Below, piece by piece: positions 26,873 through 35,202 of a DNA stretch of 64,000 nt; the first letter of the stretch is position 1; each line of letters begins with the position of its first letter. Origin of the DNA: Desulfobacteraceae bacterium (GTDB taxonomy: Bacteria > Desulfobacterota > Desulfobacteria > Desulfobacterales > UBA5852); contig JABZFP010000030.1 of NCBI GenBank assembly GCA_014237395.1, forward strand, positions 558,001 to 622,000, given 5' to 3'. The notes under the pieces are model-generated. The model was not told the DNA's origin, did not search any database, and saw nothing but the letters and a program-made list of their open reading frames with translations. The translations under genes and the position numbers were made by a program.

Positions 26873-27388
26873 TTAGTGTTCCTCTTCCAGACTGGACTGA
26901 CAGGCTTCGCAGAAGGTGATGTCCTCCTGAATTTCCACGTCGCAATAGGGGCAATAGCATTTGCCCCCTTCATTGTGCACGTGCGTTTCCTTGTGCCCTT
27001 CCTCCGGGCGGGTAATGCCGGCCACGCCATCCTCGTAGTTCTTGATGGCCATCTGGAGGGCGTCCGCGCCCAGGTTGGAGCAGTGCAGCTTGTTCTTGGG
27101 AAGGCCCTCCAAGGCTTCCGCCACGTCCTTGTTCGTGATGGCTTTGGCTTCGGCGATGGTTTTGCCCTTGGCAATTTCGGTCAGCATGCTGGACACGGCG
27201 ATGGCCGAGCCGCAGCCGAAGGTCTGGAATTTGATATCCTCGATACGGTCATCGTTGATCTTCAGGTATATCGTCATGATGTCGCCGCACAGCGGATTGC
27301 CGACTTCACCGACACCGTTGGCATCCTCCATCACACCGACATTCCGCGGATTGCGAAAATGATCCATTACCGTCTTGCTGTACATCAT
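26873..27388 (-). CDS. NifU/IscU-like iron-sulfur scaffold with C-terminal zinc-ribbon-like tail
   Basis: 171 aa. The IscU core has the three cluster cysteines C34 (NPLCGD), C59 (TFGCGSAIA) and C103 (LHCSNLGADAL), plus D36. After residue ~125 a histidine-rich linker (GHKETHVHNE) leads to C144, C146-x2-C149 and C160-x2-C163, a CxxC-x10-CxxC ribbon that ordinary IscU lacks. GGGAGGA precedes the start. It should assemble Fe-S clusters for the cell. It is transcribed before the NifS-like gene, which lacks its catalytic lysine, so the sulfur source of this pair is open. Confidence 0.92.
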   Translation of the reverse strand: MMYSKTVMDHFRNPRNVGVMEDANGVGEVGNPLCGDIMTIYLKINDDRIEDIKFQTFGCGSAIAVSSMLTEIAKGKTIAEAKAITNKDVAEALEGLPKNKLHCSNLGADALQMAIKNYEDGVAGITRPEEGHKETHVHNEGGKCYCPYCDVEIQEDITFCEACQSSLEEEH

Positions 27389-27723
27389 GAGAAGTTCCTC
27401 CCGGTTAAGTAGCGGTGAAAAAATGCTCTATATCTAATAAGCACTTTTTTATAAAAGGGAACCGCATGATATCCAAAAAAGGAGGTGTTGCCGGGTGTCC
27501 CACGGGTCGCCAAGGAGCGCTATGGTCACGCGCTCTTTCCGCTGGGATCCGGCCTGATCTTGTGCTTGATCAATCGCAATCAATCCTGTAGCCTGCGCAA
27601 TTATTTACCCCGCATCCCGGATCCATGTTTCAGCCCGGTCTGTATCGTTATTCAAAAGACGTCATGAAGTTCATTGTTTCCTGCCGGTGCATGCGGCGCT
27701 TCTGACCCATTCGGGGGATTCCC

Positions 27724-28353
27724 ATGCCGGAAACTGATAGGGATTTGCAGGCACGGCTTTTTGCATGTGAAGAAGCACTCAAGGTCGAAACATCGCGGCG
27801 CTTGTCCGCCGAAGTAACGCTGCGGGAGACGCGTCAAAATTTCAAGAAGGCGCTCCAGGCGCTCCCGGTAATCATATACGCGACGGATCAGGATGGCAGC
27901 CTCATCTTTTATAACCGAGAATTCGAGCGGGTTTCCGGCTACGCGGCCGATGATTTGCAGAACGGCCCCGGGCTGCTGGATCTTCTCCTGCGCGAAGACG
28001 AGGGCCTCTGCTTGGTGAACGACGTCACCTGCCGCAAGTGGAAGATCGAGACCAAAGACGGCCGGGAAAAGGTGGTGGTGTGGTCCGAAGAATCCAGCGC
28101 CGTCCCCCTGGCCGGGTGGCGCAGCTGGAAGATCGGACTGGATATCACCGAACTCGAGACGGTACGTGAAGAGGTCAAGATCCTGCAAGGGCTCCTACCG
28201 ATCTGTGCCAACTGCAAGCAGATTCGTGACGCCAAGGGCGTCTGGACGTCCTTGGAGACCTACATCGCCGAACAATCGGAGGCCGATTTCACCCACGGCA
28301 TTTGCCCTGCGTGTCTGGCGAAACTCTATCCGAAAACCGATTCGGATACATGA
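27724..28353 (+). CDS. PAS domain protein with C-terminal CxxC tail
   Basis: 209 aa. N-terminal coiled coil (~1-40), one PAS domain (~40-145: ALPVIIYATDQDGSLIFYNREFERVSGYAADDL) and a tail LLPICANCKQIRD...GICPACLAKLYP with two CxxC pairs. That tail is common at the ends of deltaproteobacterial sensor proteins; it probably binds zinc. No kinase, GGDEF or receiver domain, so it is a sensor without visible output. The 335-bp gap upstream (27389-27723) shows no gene. Weak ribosome site GGGGGA before ATG. Confidence 0.82.
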   Translation: MPETDRDLQARLFACEEALKVETSRRLSAEVTLRETRQNFKKALQALPVIIYATDQDGSLIFYNREFERVSGYAADDLQNGPGLLDLLLREDEGLCLVNDVTCRKWKIETKDGREKVVVWSEESSAVPLAGWRSWKIGLDITELETVREEVKILQGLLPICANCKQIRDAKGVWTSLETYIAEQSEADFTHGICPACLAKLYPKTDSDT

Positions 28354-28477
28354 GCTCCCATAGCAGCGCCGGATGGGACTACCTCAGAGAGATTGGCTTG
28401 ACCGGGATGGCGCAACTGGCTACGATCGGCGATATCGGTTTGCAAACCACCAGCCTCGTGTTTGTGGGAGACGGCCA

Positions 28478-28861
28478 TTGAGCATCGGTATCAAGGTTTA
28501 CCAGACCAAAGATTTCATCCGTAAGACCGCCCAGGGCAGGATCGACCTGGAGCGTTCCCTGGAGACGGTCCAGGAGCTGGCGAAGGCTGCCAACTATTTC
28601 AAGGGGCACAGCATCCTCATGGACCTGCGGGACACCGAAGTCGATGGCGACCGTTCCGACGCCCTGGGTGTGGCGGCAGCATTCGCCACCCACTTCAAGT
28701 CCTTCCGGAACAAGATCGCGCTGATCATCCCCGATACGGCGGAACGCATGGCCAAAGCGGAATTCATGCGCACTTGCATGCACCTGCAGGGTTTTCAATG
28801 GGAGTTCTTCATGGCCTACGAGGACGCCATCGACTGGCTGTCCGACATCACGGAACTGTGA
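28478..28861 (+). CDS. Small STAS/SpoIIAA-like-looking protein, tandem copy 1
   Basis: 127 aa from a TTG with GGGAG 7 nt upstream; there is no in-frame ATG near. Pattern: GIKVYQTKDFIRKTAQGRID, LERSLETVQELAKAANY, HSILMDLRDTEVDGD, NKIALIIPDTAERMAKAEF, FFMAYEDAIDWLSD. The alternating beta-strand/helix order and the ILMDLRDTE strand recall SpoIIAA-like or STAS-like proteins, but I cannot confirm it. A paralogue follows 43 bp later. Function unknown. Confidence 0.6.
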   Translation: MSIGIKVYQTKDFIRKTAQGRIDLERSLETVQELAKAANYFKGHSILMDLRDTEVDGDRSDALGVAAAFATHFKSFRNKIALIIPDTAERMAKAEFMRTCMHLQGFQWEFFMAYEDAIDWLSDITEL

Positions 28862-28904
28862 CACCCCCCGATCCAATGGCGTTGACCAGGAGTTTATCCG
28901 CCTT

Positions 28905-29300
28905 ATGAGCTGCAGTTTGACGCTTTACAAACCATCGGAGTTCATCCGCAAAACGGCCACCGGCCACATGGATCTGGAGCGCTCGCTGGAAGCGGTGCAC
29001 GAGTTGGCCCAAGTCGCCGGTTTCCATCGCGACAGCCACATCCTGATCGATGTACGCGAGACCGAGAGCACGGCGACTCATCTCGAGCAGATGAGGCTGG
29101 CGCTGGAATTCGGCAATTACCGCCACCTTTTTCACAACAAAATCGCCCTGCTCATCCCGGAGACCTCCGACCGGATCGAGAAAGCCAATCTGATGAAACG
29201 CTGTATGGAGGCGGAAGGGTTTGAAATGAAGGTCTTCGTGTCCTTCGAGCATGCCATTGAATGGTTTTCGGAGGTGGTCCCGCTTGACCCACCCCACTGA
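28905..29300 (+). CDS. Small STAS/SpoIIAA-like-looking protein, tandem copy 2
   Basis: 131 aa, collinear with the previous gene: SLTLYKPSEFIRKTATGHMD, LERSLEAVHELAQVAGF, HILIDVRETES, NKIALLIPETSDRIEKAN, VFVSFEHAIEWFSE. The two share about half of their residues by eye. A tandem duplication that has since diverged. No membrane segment. The role could be regulatory partner exchange (inference from the STAS-like look). The ATG has a modest ribosome site. Confidence 0.65.
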   Translation: MSCSLTLYKPSEFIRKTATGHMDLERSLEAVHELAQVAGFHRDSHILIDVRETESTATHLEQMRLALEFGNYRHLFHNKIALLIPETSDRIEKANLMKRCMEAEGFEMKVFVSFEHAIEWFSEVVPLDPPH

Positions 29301-29483
29301 GGCCTGACACCGGAAAACAATCCCCATCGACAACCCGCCTGAGCTTTGCGTTTAGCCGCCCTGTTGCTTTGCCGCATCCCGTGCTTATGCTGAATTATAG
29401 AAATGCCGGTTTTCCTTCACGGGGGTGTCGACATGGCGTTCGACAGCCGTGAGTGGCCGACCGGCATGAATCGGGAGGGCGCC

Positions 29484-29735
29484 ATGGGATGGTCATTCCT
29501 TAAAAAATCAATCGATCCGGTGTGCGGTAAACGCATCAATCCGGTCAAGGCGGGAATTGCCGCCGTTCACGAAGGACACGCTTTCTTTTTCTGCAGCCGG
29601 CAATGCTGGGCGACGTTTCAGGACGCACCCTCGCTCTACGCCGGGGCGCCTTTGTCGGCATCCAAAGGCTGGTGGGGGCGGTATCTGCAGCGGGTCGAGA
29701 AAGCAACACAGGGCAAGCCGCCCTGCTGCCACTGA
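29484..29735 (+). CDS. YHS-domain small metal-binding protein
   Basis: 83 aa from ATG 29484 with GGGAGG 5 nt upstream. YHS pattern: IDPVCGKRINPVKAG, then HEGHAFFFCSRQCWATFQ. These cysteines and histidines bind heavy metals, often copper. The tail GRYLQRVEKATQGKPPCCH is alike in the second YHS gene at 42114 (QRFLARMEKATGGKPMKCH). It sits 44 bp upstream of a multicopper oxidase on the same strand, so copper handling is likely. Confidence 0.82.
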   Translation: MGWSFLKKSIDPVCGKRINPVKAGIAAVHEGHAFFFCSRQCWATFQDAPSLYAGAPLSASKGWWGRYLQRVEKATQGKPPCCH

Positions 29736-29779
29736 GGGTTTCGTGACGTGGGAATACGCGATCGGAAGATGATACGCTG

Positions 29780-31303
29780 ATGCTGAATCGCCGTGAATTT
29801 CTTTATTTGGCCGGGGCCGGCACCGCTGGTCTGCTGGCGGGTCAAACCGGCGGGCTGCGGCCGTTGGCCCATGCCGCTGCTGATTCGGATTTCCAGCCGG
29901 ATGTCGAGCTGGCCCTCAAGGCCACCGTGTCGGAAAGCCCCATCCTGCCGGGGCGTCCGACAGTGGTATGGACCTATCGGGGACGATTGCTCAAAGGGGA
30001 GGCCTGGCATCTCGCTGACAGCGGCCGCAGCTATCTGGGCCCCACCATCCGGGTGCGGCGCGGCCAGAAGATCCGCATTCATTTTTATAACGAACTCCCG
30101 GAAGAGAGCATTATCCACTGGCACGGCCTGCACGTGCCGGCCGAGATGGACGGTCATCCCCGCGATGTCATCGCAACCGGACAGAAGTTCGTTTATGAAT
30201 TCGAGGTCCGCAACCGGGCCGGTACTTACTGGTATCACCCCCACCCGCATGCGCGCACCGGCCCGCAGGTCTACGGCGGTTTGGCGGGACTGTTTATCGT
30301 CACGGACGACGAAGAACAATCCCTGACCCTGCCGCGTGATGCATTCGACCTCCCCCTGGTCATCCAGGATCGCACCTTCGATGAAAACAACGGCCTGGTC
30401 TACCTGACGCACCCCATGGAGCGCATGACCGGTTTTCTGGGCAATCGCATCCTGGTCAACGGGCAGCCGCGGTATGCGCAAAAAGTCTTATCCCGACCTT
30501 ATCGACTGCGTATCCTGAATGGCTCCAACTCCCGCATCTACAATCTGGCCTGGGCCGACGGGCGCCCCCTGACGGTGATTGGCACCGACGGCGGCCTTTT
30601 GCCGTCGCCGATCGTGAGGCCCAACGTGCTTCTGGGCCCGGCGGAACGGGTGGAGATATGGGCCGATTTCAGCGGCATGGGCAAGGGCGACGAGGCGACG
30701 CTGGTCAGCCGGGAACTCGACCTGGGGCCGCTGAGCGGCATGACAGGCCCGGGCGGTATGCGCGGACCGGCGACCGGCGGGCGATTTCTGCCCAACGGGG
30801 CGCCGTTTGCCGTAGTCCGTTTTGAAATTTCACATACCGAGAAGTCATCTTCACGGCTGCCCCAGCAGCTGGGTGAATTCCCGCCGGATGACATGGACAG
30901 CGCCGCCAATCACAGCGCGCCGCGCCAGTTTCATATCGCCATGAATCATATGCGGGGTGTCATCAACAACCGGGTTTTCGAGATGAACCGGGTGGCGGAC
31001 GACGAAGTGGTCCAACTGGGCACCCGGGAGGTCTGGGAGTTCATCAACCGTGGCGGTATGCCGGCCCTGCCGCACCCCATGCACGTGCACGGGCTCCAGT
31101 TCCGGGTGCTGGGCCGCCTGGGGTCGCTCTACGACGGCTACCTGGACGAGGGCTGGAAGGACACCGTGTTGCTGATGCCCGGCGAGCGCGTGCGGCTGAT
31201 GATGCGCTTCGAAGATTACGACGGCCTGTTTCTCTACCACTGCCACAATCTGGAGCACGAAGACATGGGCATGATGCGCAACTACTACGTGCGCGCCACC
31301 TGA
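29780..31303 (+). CDS. Tat-exported multicopper oxidase
   Basis: 507 aa. Twin-arginine signal (NRREFLYLAGAGTAG) sends the folded protein to the periplasm. Copper ligands: HWHGLH (H113, H115), WYHPHPHAR (H153, H155), HPMHVHG (H432, H435, H437) and HCHNLEHEDMGMM (H487, C488, H489, H493, axial Met at ~M498). So all type 1, 2 and 3 sites are intact. Family role: oxidation of Cu(I), or of other metals or phenols, with reduction of O2 to water. A Met/Gly-rich stretch around PLSGMTGPGGMRGPA suggests Cu(I) binding. Neighbours (YHS protein, two-component genes) support copper detoxification. Confidence 0.92.
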   Translation: MLNRREFLYLAGAGTAGLLAGQTGGLRPLAHAAADSDFQPDVELALKATVSESPILPGRPTVVWTYRGRLLKGEAWHLADSGRSYLGPTIRVRRGQKIRIHFYNELPEESIIHWHGLHVPAEMDGHPRDVIATGQKFVYEFEVRNRAGTYWYHPHPHARTGPQVYGGLAGLFIVTDDEEQSLTLPRDAFDLPLVIQDRTFDENNGLVYLTHPMERMTGFLGNRILVNGQPRYAQKVLSRPYRLRILNGSNSRIYNLAWADGRPLTVIGTDGGLLPSPIVRPNVLLGPAERVEIWADFSGMGKGDEATLVSRELDLGPLSGMTGPGGMRGPATGGRFLPNGAPFAVVRFEISHTEKSSSRLPQQLGEFPPDDMDSAANHSAPRQFHIAMNHMRGVINNRVFEMNRVADDEVVQLGTREVWEFINRGGMPALPHPMHVHGLQFRVLGRLGSLYDGYLDEGWKDTVLLMPGERVRLMMRFEDYDGLFLYHCHNLEHEDMGMMRNYYVRAT

Positions 31304-31489
31304 GCCGTCGACCGGCAGCAAACCGCATCGGCCTCGTTGGGCTTATCGGATTGATGCGAGGACTATCGACCAACGCGCCCGCAAGAAATGGGAATTTCTC
31401 CCGGACCCATCCCCCCGCATCCTCTTGACACCTTCTAAAACAATTCAATCTTATAATTCATATCACGTAACATTTTTATTGGAATTTCG

Positions 31490-32203
31490 ATGGGTGCCGA
31501 CCGTCATACCAACCCGATGCGATTGCTGGTTGTCGAGGACAACCTCGATATCGCTGAGAATATAGGCGACTACTTTCAGGCCCGGGGTGGCATCATGGAT
31601 TATGCAATGGATGGCATCGGCGGTTTGCACCTTGCGCTCACCAACACCTATGACGTGATCATTCTGGACATCATGCTCCCCGGCATGGACGGTTTGACGT
31701 TATGTCGCAAACTGAGAAAAGAAGTCGGCAAGAACACCCCCGTGCTCATGTTGACCGCTCGCGACACCCTGAGCGATAAGCTGGAGGGATTTGATTCCGG
31801 GGCGGACGACTATTTGGTCAAACCGTTCGCCCTGCGAGAACTCGCCGCCCGCGTCAAAGCATTGGCCAAACGGGGGCGACCGGCCAACAGCCCGATCCTC
31901 CGCGTTGCCGATCTCGAACTGGATGTCGGCCGCATGAAACTCCAGCGGGGGGGCCGGTCGATCAGGCTTAACCGGGCTTGTCTGCATATTCTCACCATGC
32001 TGATGGAAGCCCACCCGAATGTGATCCCTCGTGATGAGATCGAAAATGCATTGTGGGGTGAAACGCCTCCGGGGAGCGATGCCTTGCGCAGTCACATGTA
32101 TGCTCTGCGCCGCGCCATAGACAGACCTTTCAAGGTCCCTCTCCTGCAGACCGTGCACGGTATCGGTTACAAATTGGCGGCTCCCGATGAAAATTCGAAA
32201 TAG
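31490..32203 (+). CDS. OmpR/PhoB-family response regulator
   Basis: 237 aa. Receiver domain with phospho-acceptor D60 (VIILDIMLPG), LTAR and VKPFALREL, then a winged-helix domain (~135-235) ending in LRSHMYALRRAIDRPF and TVHGIGYKLAA. It overlaps the downstream histidine kinase gene by 17 bp. PhoB/OmpR-type regulators bind direct repeats with 11-bp period; four such repeats lie at 33498-33536, just past the kinase gene, so it probably controls the Rieske/cytochrome b operon (inference). The start is ambiguous: 31490, or 31517 at MRLLVVED. Confidence 0.92.
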   Translation: MGADRHTNPMRLLVVEDNLDIAENIGDYFQARGGIMDYAMDGIGGLHLALTNTYDVIILDIMLPGMDGLTLCRKLRKEVGKNTPVLMLTARDTLSDKLEGFDSGADDYLVKPFALRELAARVKALAKRGRPANSPILRVADLELDVGRMKLQRGGRSIRLNRACLHILTMLMEAHPNVIPRDEIENALWGETPPGSDALRSHMYALRRAIDRPFKVPLLQTVHGIGYKLAAPDENSK

Positions 32204-33470
32204 CCTGCGTTTTCGCATCATATGCGGTTTTTGCCTTTTCGGCGCCATTCTGAGTGTCTCCTACGGCATCATCGTTTATGTTTCATTGGACATGATTGAC
32301 GATCATCTGATCGACAGCCGCCTCTCCCAGGAAGTTGAACAACTGTTGACCCATTTTCGGGAAAACTTTGGCCAATCTTTTCCAAACAGCCCGCATATTC
32401 AAGTTTTCACAGGCACCGGCGCCATGCCGAAGGCTTTTCAGGAGGCCCTGCAATTTCTTCCGGAAGGGCTGCATGAACGCTACATCAACAGGGAAGAATA
32501 CCATGTCGCGGTCCAGTTGGTGCCTGAACTTGTGGAGCCCGTTTATCTGCTTTATGACGTTGGTACATTGGAATTCACGGAAAAGCGAAAAGTCGGTATC
32601 GCTTTACTGCTGTCGATGGGGGTACTGCTCGTCGTCGCGTTGGGGCTTTGGATCGGACTGTGGATGTCACGAAGAGTGATCGCACCGATCAGTCAATTGG
32701 CGGACAGAGTCAGGGGGCTGGATCCAGAAGATTTTCCGACGGATTTGCCGGAGAGAGTTTATGACGACGAAGTGGGCGTGCTGGCCGTTGCCCTGACGGA
32801 TTCCATGAAGCGTGTCAACACATACGTGGCCCGTGAAAAGCAGTTTTCCCGTGATGCCAGCCATGAGCTTCGAACGCCGGTAACCGTCATCCGGGGTGCG
32901 GTGGAGATTCTGGAAAGCAGCCAGGTCAACAGCGATCCGGTCCTCCAAAGACCCCTGGCAAGGATACGCCGTGCGGTGTCCGACATGGAAAACATCATCG
33001 AGAGCCTGCTGTGGCTTGCCCACCACGAAGCCCTCAGCGAAAATCGCGTGACTTGCCGCCCGGGTGCCATCATCAAGGAGGTCATAGAACAGAACCGCAA
33101 TCTGTTTCGTGAAAACCCGGTCGACGTCGACTATATTGCCGAAGCCGATCCGGAACTCAGAGCGCCTCCCGCCATTTTCAGGATCATCATCGTCAACCTG
33201 ATTCAAAACGCCTTCCGCTACACGGTGGAAGGAAAAATTACCGTCAGAATCTGCGCTGACCGCGTGACCATATCCGATACCGGTGTGGGCATCGACGTTT
33301 GCGACCTGCCTTCGATTACCGAACCTCACAAACGAGGGTGTAAAAGCTGCGGTTTTGGGCTTGGACTGGCCATTGTCAAGCGGCTTTGCAGTCGATTCAA
33401 CTGGGAATTTGCGATCGACAGCGAACCGGGCTCGGGCACAACCGTTCAACTCATATTCCCACCCTCCTGA
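32187..33470 (+). CDS. Membrane sensor histidine kinase
   Basis: 427 aa, overlapping the regulator gene by 17 bp. Two membrane segments (~13-35 and ~138-162) flank a ~100-residue periplasmic sensor. HAMP-like linker, then HisKA with phospho-His in ASHELRTPVTVI, N box LIQNAFRY, DTGVGI and GFGLGLAIV. All ATPase boxes are present. The periplasmic domain is not recognised. Cysteines in HKRGCKSCGFG at the ATP lid are unusual and could be redox-reactive (inference). Neighbours point to a redox or metal signal. Confidence 0.92.
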   Translation: MKIRNSLRFRIICGFCLFGAILSVSYGIIVYVSLDMIDDHLIDSRLSQEVEQLLTHFRENFGQSFPNSPHIQVFTGTGAMPKAFQEALQFLPEGLHERYINREEYHVAVQLVPELVEPVYLLYDVGTLEFTEKRKVGIALLLSMGVLLVVALGLWIGLWMSRRVIAPISQLADRVRGLDPEDFPTDLPERVYDDEVGVLAVALTDSMKRVNTYVAREKQFSRDASHELRTPVTVIRGAVEILESSQVNSDPVLQRPLARIRRAVSDMENIIESLLWLAHHEALSENRVTCRPGAIIKEVIEQNRNLFRENPVDVDYIAEADPELRAPPAIFRIIIVNLIQNAFRYTVEGKITVRICADRVTISDTGVGIDVCDLPSITEPHKRGCKSCGFGLGLAIVKRLCSRFNWEFAIDSEPGSGTTVQLIFPPS

Positions 33471-33497
33471 GACCGCCCGCGTTCCGCTAAGGAACGA

Positions 33498-33536
33498 TTT
33501 CACGTTTTTTTCACATCCTTTTCACATGGGTTTCAC
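33498..33536 (+). promoter_or_regulatory. Four TTTCAC direct repeats with exact 11-bp spacing (operator)
   Basis: TTTCAC at 33498, 33509, 33520 and 33531; each start is exactly 11 bp from the last. PhoB/OmpR-type response regulators bind tandem 11-bp repeats. The last repeat ends 11 bp before a -10-like TATAAA (33548-33553), so the array covers the -35 position, as in PhoB-dependent promoters. It precedes the Rieske operon and follows the two-component genes. Confidence 0.75.
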
Positions 33537-33547
33537 GCCTGACCCCC

Positions 33548-33553
33548 TATAAA
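33548..33553 (+). promoter_or_regulatory. -10 element of the Rieske/cytochrome b operon promoter
   Basis: TATAAA downstream of the TTTCAC array, with no good -35 hexamer at the right distance, which fits an activator-dependent promoter. Transcription would start ~100 bp before the Rieske gene. Confidence 0.5.
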
Positions 33554-33656
33554 GGTAGCCAGCCCAATAGAAACGCATTCGCGTGCAATTTCTCCCCCTC
33601 CGGCAGAACGAGACACAGCAACCGCAGTGATTTTATCAAACCCGAAGGATTAAGCC

Positions 33657-34169
33657 ATGCGGAACAAGGACGTTCCCAGTCCCAAAAAGCCAAGTGAAGA
33701 ATCCCGGGTCAACCGCAACCGACGCGAATTTATCACCACCGCGGTGCTTGCCGGGGGCGCCGCCCTTCTGACCGGCATACCGCTCGGCATTTACGTGGTG
33801 GCACCCGCCATGGGCAAGAGCATCGAAAAATGGATTGATTTTGGTTCGCCCGATGCGTTGCCGGACGACGGCTTCGAGATGCTTTCCTACGAATTCCTCC
33901 TAAAGGATGGCTGGCAGATTCTTCCCCAACGCGGATTCGTATGGGCCCGCAAGATGCCGGAGAACAAATTCAGGGTTTTTTCATCCACATGCACCCACCT
34001 GGCCTGCAATGTCATCTGGCAGCCTGAGACCGGCACTTTCGAATGCCCGTGTCACTCAGGGCGGTTCGATTCCGACGGCCGACCCGTTGCGGGGCCTCCC
34101 GCAAGACCGCTCAAAGAATTGACTTACAAAGTGGAGGCGGACACCTTCAAAGTGCGCATGACCGTTTGA
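33657..34169 (+). CDS. Rieske [2Fe-2S] protein of a cytochrome bc-type complex
   Basis: 170 aa. Twin-arginine signal-anchor (NRREFITTAVLAGGAALL, residues ~21-50). Cluster ligands C112 and H114 (CTHLAC) and C130 and H133 (CPCHSGRF), with the C117/C132 disulfide pair. The protein would take electrons from quinol at the P side of a bc-type complex. It is first in the operon, before a haem-domain protein, cytochrome b and a second haem-domain protein. An 11-bp-phased operator lies upstream. Confidence 0.93.
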   Translation: MRNKDVPSPKKPSEESRVNRNRREFITTAVLAGGAALLTGIPLGIYVVAPAMGKSIEKWIDFGSPDALPDDGFEMLSYEFLLKDGWQILPQRGFVWARKMPENKFRVFSSTCTHLACNVIWQPETGTFECPCHSGRFDSDGRPVAGPPARPLKELTYKVEADTFKVRMTV

Positions 34170-34215
34170 ATCGCTTTAAACGCTTTAACGGAAAACAAGA
34201 GAAAAGGAGGTCGTT

Positions 34216-35202
34216 ATGCACAGGCAATCTTTGAAACGAATCTATTGGATGGTCCTGTTGATGCTCTTGGCCGTCCTTCTGATGAACGGAACTGTTTTCG
34301 GGGCGTCCAAACAGGTGCTCGAGGCGGCCAAGGTCAAAGCTGCCCCGGCCGGACTGGAGGACGCGATCTGGAATGAGGCCACCGCGATCCAGGTCCCCTT
34401 TGAGGGCAAGGAATCTTTTGCCGGTCAGAAGGCTGTGGTGGCCACCAAGGCCGTCTACACCGACGAGGCCGTTTATTTTCTTTTCAAGTGGAAGGATCCC
34501 ACGCTGAGCGTTGTCAAGGAGGCCTGGCAATTCGACGGCGAGAAGTGGTCCCACCAAAAAGGCAACGAAGACCGCATATCCCTGCTTTTTGAAATCAACC
34601 GCATCAATAACTTCGCCACCAAGGGCTGTGCCATCGTCTGCCATGTCCCTCAGGGGGCGCCGAATGCCAAGGACGGTAAATTCGGTACGACCACAGCAGC
34701 GGAGAAGGGCGATCTGTGGCACTGGAAAGCGGCCCGGTCCGACCCGGCCGGTGTTGCCGATGACACCTGGCTTACCCAGATAAGCGATAAAGAGGGGGGA
34801 CGGAAGAGCGATGCCGGCAAAGGTGGGGATCAGAAGAACATGACCGAGGATAAGTCCGCCCCTAAATACATGCTGGCTCCCGGTAAGTCGCTGGCCAAAA
34901 ATGACATCCTGCTGGCGGCGCATTCCGTGGAAATCCCTGCGGGAACAGTATTCAAGGCCGGCGACATGTTGACTTACCGAATGCCCAAGACGGCCGAAGG
35001 TTCCCGTGGGGATATCAAGGCCGAAAGCCGCTATGCCGGCGGTGGCTGGACCGTCATGCTCCACAGATCCCTCGATACCGACAATGAGGACGACGTGGCG
35101 TTCAATACGCGCCGCAAGTACAATTTTGCCATGGCCCTTTTTGACGATTCCGGGGACGAGAATTCCTATGACTCGGAAGTCCTTACCCTTGAATTCAAAT
35201 AA
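34216..35202 (+). CDS. Exported ethylbenzene-dehydrogenase-related haem-domain protein, copy 1
   Basis: 328 aa, AAAGGAGG ribosome site, signal peptide (MVLLMLLAVLLMNGTVFGA). The fold is that of the haem-binding gamma subunit of ethylbenzene/DMSO-type dehydrogenases: AIWNEATAIQVPFEG, VYFLFKWKDPT, NEDRISLLFEI, DLWHWKAAR and the end YNFAMALFDDSGDEN. It also has C138-x3-C142-H143 (GCAIVCH), a CX3CH variant haem-c motif. It may replace cytochrome c1/f as electron carrier in the complex with the Rieske and cytochrome b proteins (inference). Its stop codon shares one base with the cytochrome b start. Confidence 0.8.
   Translation: MHRQSLKRIYWMVLLMLLAVLLMNGTVFGASKQVLEAAKVKAAPAGLEDAIWNEATAIQVPFEGKESFAGQKAVVATKAVYTDEAVYFLFKWKDPTLSVVKEAWQFDGEKWSHQKGNEDRISLLFEINRINNFATKGCAIVCHVPQGAPNAKDGKFGTTTAAEKGDLWHWKAARSDPAGVADDTWLTQISDKEGGRKSDAGKGGDQKNMTEDKSAPKYMLAPGKSLAKNDILLAAHSVEIPAGTVFKAGDMLTYRMPKTAEGSRGDIKAESRYAGGGWTVMLHRSLDTDNEDDVAFNTRRKYNFAMALFDDSGDENSYDSEVLTLEFK

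Noticed and set aside
31425..31457. TTGACA and TATAAT before the OmpR-type regulator gene as a standard promoter
   Set aside because: Both hexamers are perfect but the spacer is 21 bp, too long for a normal sigma-70 promoter; only a regulator that twists DNA could use it.
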